From positions 1 to 18,412 of the forward strand of contig JAJSAJ010000010.1 of NCBI GenBank assembly GCA_024274855.1: a DNA stretch of 18,412 nt, written 5' to 3'. Below, in pieces: positions 13,921-18,412 of this stretch; position 1 is the stretch's first letter, and each line of letters starts with the position of its first letter. The position numbers and the translations under genes are program-made. The DNA comes from Planctomycetota bacterium. GTDB taxonomy: Bacteria; Planctomycetota; Planctomycetia; Pirellulales; Pirellulaceae. The notes under the pieces are model-generated. The model saw nothing but the letters and a program-made list of their open reading frames with translations, ran no database searches and had not been told where the DNA came from.

Positions 13921-15573
13921 ATGCGATGGATCTTATTCGCAGCGCTGCTGGTTATTCTGGGGTTAAGCGCACGTGTTAGCTGGGCGATCACGCCAGAGAA
14001 TCCACGGGTCCGATCGGCCGTCAAACAGGCGATTCACTTTTTGGAATCGACCAAGGACTCGCGTTTGGGTGCAAAGTCGTTGGTTGGGTTGACATTTGCC
14101 AAATTCGGTGAAAAAAAATCGCACCCCAAGATTGCGGAGGCGATACGGGCTATTCAGGCTGCATTGGCCAAGGGCCCTGACAAGTTCAACGCGGATATCT
14201 ACAGCACGGGTATCTCGGTCATGTTTCTGGTTGCGGTCCATCCATCACGCTATCGTTACGAGATCGAGGCGTTGGTCAAGTCGTTGCACATGCGTCAGAA
14301 GTCCCATGGTGCTTGGGGGTATCCTCTAACGCATAAGACAAGCGGCAAGACGTGTGACACATCGATGACGCAGTATGCGGTTCTTGGCCTTTGGGAGGCT
14401 GAGGAATTAGCTGGTGTCGAGACGCCTCGACTTGTGTGGGACCGCGTGGCACGCTGGCTGTTGCTGACACAGGATCCGAGTGGCGGATTTGGTTACCAGG
14501 GTAATCCCGCAGCACGGTTGGGACGCTACAACAAGCAATCTGGAGTACGGCACAGTATGACGGTTGCCGCCCTTGGGTCGCTCTACATCGTCAAGGACCG
14601 TGTTGGAATCACTAGCTTGAAGAAACGGTCGTATGACAATACTCCGGATGCATTACAACCGTACGAGTCTCCAGAGCGGCGTGCGGAGCGTATCAAGACC
14701 CGTATCGACTTGCGGCATTTTGCCATAGCGTTGTCCGATGGCAACCGGTGGGTTGAGGATAAGTACAAGGTCGATGAACTTACCTCGTGGATCTACTATT
14801 CGTTGTACGCACTAGAGCGTTACGAGTCGTTGCGTGAAGCGGCGGCGGCCGGCAGTGCCGAACCCTTGGAGAAGACCGACAAGTCAAAGTGGTATAATCT
14901 CGGAGCGCGTTACTTGTTGCGCACTCAGGAAGCAGACGGGAGTTGGGAGAGCCAGGCGGGACCGATCCCTGACACGTGCTTTGGTGCGCTTTTCCTGATG
15001 GGATCAACGCGGCAGACTCTGGCCACAGCCGGTGTTATGCGATATGACGCGGGCCTGTTGGTGGCCGGCCACGGAATACCTCGGTCGAAGGCGTTGCGAG
15101 TACGAGACGGACGCGTCGTTGTTCAGCCGTTGAAGGCACCTTTGGATCAAGTCCTGCAGATCGTCCGTGATCCGAAGCAGACCGACTTTGCGGCCGCCGT
15201 CGAAGCACTTGCCGATGCGTCCTCGACATCGGAGCCCGACCAGCTTCAGCGGTACGTTTCCGTATTGTCGCAACTGGCTCTTAGCGGTCCACACGAGGTA
15301 CGATTGCTGGCGGTCCGCTGTCTGCATCGAACGAAGAACCTCGACAGTGTTCCCGTTTTGATCAGGCTTGTCGGGGACCGGGATCCCGACGTAGCTTATG
15401 AGGCGGCAAAGGCACTTGGCCGAATAAGCCGAAAATTCACAACGTTTTCGATGGGGCCCCGGTCGTCCGACGATGTGCGTGATCGGGCTGTTGAACAATG
15501 GAAGGCCTGGTATCGAACTATCCGCCCGGATGTGGATATTGAGTCGTTCGATGTCGGAGAAGCATCACGATGA
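13921..15573 (+). CDS. Exported squalene-cyclase-fold (prenyltransferase-like) protein with HEAT repeats
   Basis: This 550-residue protein starts with a clear signal peptide (MRWILFAALLVILGLSARVSWA). The frame is open further back to a GTG at 13843, but the ATG at 13921 places the signal peptide at the N-terminus. Residues about 25-375 form alpha/alpha-toroid repeats of the prenyltransferase/squalene oxidase type: HGAWGYP (129-135), DPSGGFGYQG (185-194) and QEADGSWESQ (336-345), each following an Ala/Leu-rich helix. A cyclase DxDD acid motif is not visible, so enzyme activity is doubtful. Residues about 405-505 look like HEAT repeats (HEVRLLAVRCLHRT, DPDVAYEAAKALGRI), suggesting a protein-interaction scaffold in the periplasm or cell-envelope space. 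Proteins of this fold are numerous in planctomycetes with no assigned role. The stop overlaps the next ATG (ATGA), so the two are translationally coupled. Confidence 0.9.
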   Translation: MRWILFAALLVILGLSARVSWAITPENPRVRSAVKQAIHFLESTKDSRLGAKSLVGLTFAKFGEKKSHPKIAEAIRAIQAALAKGPDKFNADIYSTGISVMFLVAVHPSRYRYEIEALVKSLHMRQKSHGAWGYPLTHKTSGKTCDTSMTQYAVLGLWEAEELAGVETPRLVWDRVARWLLLTQDPSGGFGYQGNPAARLGRYNKQSGVRHSMTVAALGSLYIVKDRVGITSLKKRSYDNTPDALQPYESPERRAERIKTRIDLRHFAIALSDGNRWVEDKYKVDELTSWIYYSLYALERYESLREAAAAGSAEPLEKTDKSKWYNLGARYLLRTQEADGSWESQAGPIPDTCFGALFLMGSTRQTLATAGVMRYDAGLLVAGHGIPRSKALRVRDGRVVVQPLKAPLDQVLQIVRDPKQTDFAAAVEALADASSTSEPDQLQRYVSVLSQLALSGPHEVRLLAVRCLHRTKNLDSVPVLIRLVGDRDPDVAYEAAKALGRISRKFTTFSMGPRSSDDVRDRAVEQWKAWYRTIRPDVDIESFDVGEASR

Positions 15574-16436
15574 ACAAAATGGACTCCGAGACGACGTCGG
15601 ATAGTGACCACATGTCGTCAATCGAGGAGGCAGACGCCGACGCTCGCAAGCCCTCCGGCAGGCGACGTGTTGTTTTCTGGGGCGGGGGACTTGTTGTCTT
15701 GATCGGGTTGCTCGTCGGGACTGTCGTTTTGTTCAGACCAGCTGAAAAGGATGAGAGCAAGGCGATAGATCGAGATCCGGCCAAGTCGGTCGCTGTGTCA
15801 CCGATCGATCTTAGAACCTTGAAGGTTCGGTCGATTGAGCCCAAGAGTAGGGTGGCGATTGCCGATTTGGCCGGCCAAATCGGTCCACAGCTAAATGAAA
15901 TCGGCACCACACTCGATTCGGCCAGTTTCGTGACGAGTTCGGTTACGGAGCAAAAGCCCGCGTCCAATCCGGACGAGGTACCACGCGAGCAGCGGTGGCA
16001 GATCGTTTTCGCCGCCGGGTTGACCGAAGGGCAATATGCGAGGCAAATTGATGCACTCGGTTTGGAAATCGGTACCTTGGGTGACGATGGAGAAATCGAA
16101 TACGTGGCCGATATCGGAACCGCCAAGCCGAAACGGCACAAGGGTTCGTCCGCAAGCCAACGACAGCTTTACTTTACCTGGGATCGTGGTGACTTGAACC
16201 AGGCGGACCGTATTCTGTTGGCGAATATCGGCATGAAAGTGGCCGGGCGAATGGTGCTGCATTGTTGTTCGGATGAGGTGGTCAAGAAGTTCGCGACGCT
16301 GGAACATGAGTTTCAGGGAAAGCCGGTTGTCGATATCCTGCGGACGCGGTTTTCCGTGAAGCAGACGTTTCGCGGATACGAAGTCTATGTCTTAGACCAG
16401 CAGTTGCGGGAAAAAGGGGCTAAGAAAAGTGAATAG
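15570..16436 (+). CDS. Unrecognised single-pass membrane protein
   Basis: This is a 288-residue protein of unknown family. An acidic, disordered-looking N-terminus (about 1-30) is followed by RRR and one transmembrane helix (VVFWGGGLVVLIGLLVGTVVLF, about 34-55), so the bulk should face the periplasm. After a Ser/Pro/Glu-rich spacer, the C-terminal half has an alternating strand/helix pattern (QRWQIVFAAGLTEGQYARQI, RQLYFTWDRGD, MVLHCCSDEVVKKFATLEHE). The ATG overlaps the TGA of the cyclase-fold gene (ATGA), and the next gene starts 61 bp downstream, so it likely forms a complex with those two. The topology superficially recalls ExbD/TolR-type proteins, but I see no diagnostic motif and do not claim it. 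Confidence 0.85.
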   Translation: MNKMDSETTSDSDHMSSIEEADADARKPSGRRRVVFWGGGLVVLIGLLVGTVVLFRPAEKDESKAIDRDPAKSVAVSPIDLRTLKVRSIEPKSRVAIADLAGQIGPQLNEIGTTLDSASFVTSSVTEQKPASNPDEVPREQRWQIVFAAGLTEGQYARQIDALGLEIGTLGDDGEIEYVADIGTAKPKRHKGSSASQRQLYFTWDRGDLNQADRILLANIGMKVAGRMVLHCCSDEVVKKFATLEHEFQGKPVVDILRTRFSVKQTFRGYEVYVLDQQLREKGAKKSE

Positions 16437-16449
16437 TGACAGCGTTTCG

Positions 16450-16469
16450 AGACGGCTGACCAGCCGTCT
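16450..16469. repeat. Intra-operon 8-bp hairpin
   Basis: AGACGGCT (16450-16457) and AGCCGTCT (16462-16469) pair perfectly around the loop GACC, in the 61-bp gap between two genes of the envelope operon. The downstream sequence has no T-run. It may be an mRNA-stability or attenuation element, or an interspersed repeat. Confidence 0.55.
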
Positions 16470-16497
16470 GCGGCGACAAATCTGATAAGGATGCTCA

Positions 16498-18412
16498 ATG
16501 AGGCTGAAGATCATCCATCCTGACGGCGAAGAGCAGTTTGTGCAGCTGCACCCCGATCAGCCCGTGCGTCTGGGAACGCATGGTGCGGCCGATGTTGTCT
16601 TGCGCGGAGCGGGCGTATTTCCAGTTCATTTTGGCATCAAATGTCGTCAGGGGACGTTCCAAGCCGTTGCCTCGAAGAGTTCGAAGACAATTCGGATCAA
16701 TGGCAAGAAGGTTCCCGCGGCGGATCTTAGAGTCGGTGATCGAATTGACGCTGGTCAAACACAGATCGAAGTTATCGAGGACCAAGTCGAATCCCGGCAG
16801 GGTCTGGATTCCGACCTGGACGCTCTGTCAAGTGCGGATTTGGGCCTGGATGCCGAGCTTGCCCCTTTGGATGAAGCACTCGATATGCTGGCCGACGGCG
16901 CACTCGAGGACGAAGTCGACCCACTGGATGATTCGCGGGCGCTGAATGCCGAGTCCGGATCGCTTGGCTCGGCGAGCGGCCGGAAACAAGCTGGATCGCG
17001 CACCCGTCGAGTCGTCGAGAAAACGGATCGTGGGGAGCGCGGGCCATCGGTCTTGGGACGCGTCGTTCGGTCCGGCTGGTTTCGTGCCGCTCTGGCAGCT
17101 TTGGTCATCATCCCGTTTGCGGCGGCATTTTGGTTCTATTACCAGCAGCTGCCGACGGCGAAAGAGCAATTCGATGTGGCGGATCAGTTGTATTGTGATG
17201 GCCAGTTGGCCGAGTCGGCCGAGGCATTTGACCGTTTTCTGGTATGGAATGGTCGTTCGGATTGGGCTGCCGAAGCGCGTGTTAAACGCGATGTGGCTCG
17301 TCTGAAACGGGCCCTCCAGCGTGGAGAAGACCCGGCAGCCCTACTCGCCAGGACCGAGCAGGTGACCGAGCAGTGGGCAGCGATGGCGGAGCTGCCTGCT
17401 GCACAAAGTGGATTGGCCGAAATCTTGCCCCGCATCGTTCTCGAACAACTGAACCAGGGAACGTCGGCCATGGATGGGAAAGCAAAGCAGGCGGCCAGCA
17501 GCGCATTCGCGGATGTGGCACGCGGATTGGCGTTGATCGACCGCCTGATACCGCCAACGATACAACGTTCACAGAACGTCGATCAGCTGAAAATACGCCT
17601 TGCGATTCGGCAGCGAGCTTTAAAGCAGAATGAGGTGCTTCGGAAGACGCTCGAAGATATTGAGCAAGCAGGAAAAGAGGGAGGAATAGCTGCAGGCTAT
17701 GTGCCCTTGGATCAGTTGCTGACGGAATACCCCGAACTGGCTGTCAGCGGTCGTATCCGTTCGGTGTTTCGCAAGTTGGCCACGGTCGAGACTGATCGAG
17801 TTGTGTTGCGGAAAGTTGATAAGCAGCCGCCAACAGACGTGCCGCCATCCGTGGCGACGGCGGGTGGCGCTGAGTCGGCACGAGGCTCGAGAGACTCGGT
17901 TGGGATTGTGACGGTGTTCGTGCGTCTGCTCGGCATGCTCTATGGGCTGGACGCGGCCGATGGGAAAGTGCAGTGGCAAGTGAGCATTGGAGTGGGCACG
18001 GAGGTTCTTCCCGTTCGGGTGACGGATCAGCCGGCCAGTGACATTGTACTCGTTCAGCCTGCAACAGAACGCGTCACGAGGTTCGAAGTCCAAACCGGCA
18101 AGCCCCGATGGCAGGTGGCGGTTGGTCCGGTTAGTAGTCTCAGTCAGATTGTGGGCCGGCAGATCGTGGCGCCCACATCAGATCGACGGCTTGTTGTTCT
18201 TGATGTTGCTACCGGCGTTCTCCAGTGGCAAATGCAGTTGCCCCAGCAGCCAATTGATCTGGTTGTCGATAGGAAGTCCGAGCGATGTTATGTGGTTGCC
18301 GATCGGGGTGTTATCTATGTGATATCCCTCCCGCGGAAACGGTGCCTGTCGGTTTACTACTTGGGACATGCTTACAAGTCCGTCGCAATTCGTCCGATTA
18401 TGTTTCACGACC
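16498..18412 (+). CDS. FHA-like / transmembrane / PQQ-propeller protein, 3'-truncated by window edge
   Basis: A frame open from the ATG at 16498 to the end of the window (638 complete codons, no stop) encodes a large membrane protein. The ATG has AAGGA about 7 bp upstream. Residues 1-95 look like an FHA domain: RLKIIHPDGEEQF, QPVRLGTHGAADVVL, VHFGIKC, and TIRINGKKV with Asn68-Gly69 conserved. The phosphothreonine-binding positions are altered: Thr27 where Arg follows the glycine, and Phe41 in place of the Ser three residues before His44. An acidic linker (about 97-160) and a basic stretch precede one transmembrane helix (AALAALVIIPFAAAFWFYY, 197-215). Residues about 218-460 are helical and possibly TPR-like (AKEQFDVADQLYCDGQLAES, AEAFDRFLVWNGR). 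From about 474 a PQQ-type beta-propeller begins, with repeats LYGLDAADGKVQWQV, RFEVQTGKPRWQV and LVVLDVATGVLQWQM. It is likely cytoplasmic at the N-terminus and periplasmic at the propeller. Confidence 0.87.
   Translation, partial: MRLKIIHPDGEEQFVQLHPDQPVRLGTHGAADVVLRGAGVFPVHFGIKCRQGTFQAVASKSSKTIRINGKKVPAADLRVGDRIDAGQTQIEVIEDQVESRQGLDSDLDALSSADLGLDAELAPLDEALDMLADGALEDEVDPLDDSRALNAESGSLGSASGRKQAGSRTRRVVEKTDRGERGPSVLGRVVRSGWFRAALAALVIIPFAAAFWFYYQQLPTAKEQFDVADQLYCDGQLAESAEAFDRFLVWNGRSDWAAEARVKRDVARLKRALQRGEDPAALLARTEQVTEQWAAMAELPAAQSGLAEILPRIVLEQLNQGTSAMDGKAKQAASSAFADVARGLALIDRLIPPTIQRSQNVDQLKIRLAIRQRALKQNEVLRKTLEDIEQAGKEGGIAAGYVPLDQLLTEYPELAVSGRIRSVFRKLATVETDRVVLRKVDKQPPTDVPPSVATAGGAESARGSRDSVGIVTVFVRLLGMLYGLDAADGKVQWQVSIGVGTEVLPVRVTDQPASDIVLVQPATERVTRFEVQTGKPRWQVAVGPVSSLSQIVGRQIVAPTSDRRLVVLDVATGVLQWQMQLPQQPIDLVVDRKSERCYVVADRGVIYVISLPRKRCLSVYYLGHAYKSVAIRPIMFHD

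Noticed and set aside
13921..15573. Functional squalene-hopene cyclase for hopanoid synthesis
   Set aside because: Signal peptide, no visible DxDD motif, HEAT-type C-terminus and no hopanoid genes nearby; only the fold is shared.
1..18412. CRISPR array, tRNA, rRNA, integrase, transposase or restriction/defence genes
   Set aside because: I looked for regular direct repeats, cloverleaf-like sequences and typical protein motifs and found none.

Overview
The window looks like chromosomal DNA of a planctomycete, most likely a Pirellula/Rhodopirellula-type member. This is inferred from gene content, not from a marker gene: a Tat-exported Gfo/Idh/MocA oxidoreductase, a secreted sialate O-acetylesterase with an extra C-terminal domain, a squalene-cyclase-fold/HEAT protein, an FHA-transmembrane-PQQ protein, and intergenic DNA full of short GC-rich palindromes. 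The DNA is moderately GC-rich. No rRNA, tRNA, CRISPR array, transposase or phage gene was seen.

Layout. (1) 2-3452: the 3' part of an aldehyde dehydrogenase (5' end outside the window), a PIG-L/LmbE deacetylase 6 bp downstream, and after 211 bp a Tat-signal Gfo/Idh/MocA oxidoreductase, suggesting sugar or amino-sugar derivative metabolism. (2) 3578-8792: a four-gene ABC-2 type exporter in the order of Escherichia coli ybhG-ybhF-ybhS-ybhR: HlyD-type adaptor, fused double ATPase and two permeases. The adaptor gene has an in-frame TAA at its 55th codon. (3) 8786-9760, minus strand: an exported carbon-nitrogen hydrolase (nitrilase superfamily) overlapping the last permease tail to tail by 7 bp. 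(4) 9761-10141: a non-coding divergent spacer with two hairpins. (5) 10142-12718: slyX, then a sialate O-acetylesterase whose C-terminal domain is cut by in-frame TAG and TAA codons, while the same frame stays protein-like to a TGA at 12716-12718. (6) 12719-13920: about 1.2 kb with almost no coding capacity, holding several palindromes and perhaps one small Cys-rich ORF. (7) 13921-18412: an operon-like set of an exported squalene-cyclase-fold/HEAT protein, an unrecognised single-pass membrane protein (ATGA overlap) and a large FHA-like/TM/PQQ-propeller protein that runs off the right edge.

The most notable observations are three in-frame stop codons in two otherwise well-preserved genes (two TAA, one TAG), and the C-terminal three-gene envelope cluster with a degenerate FHA domain. 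The stops could be sequencing errors, recent pseudogenes or recoding. No intact gene here ends in TAA, but TAG is a common terminator here, so general reassignment of TAG is unlikely. I found no convincing complete novel defence or mobile system.
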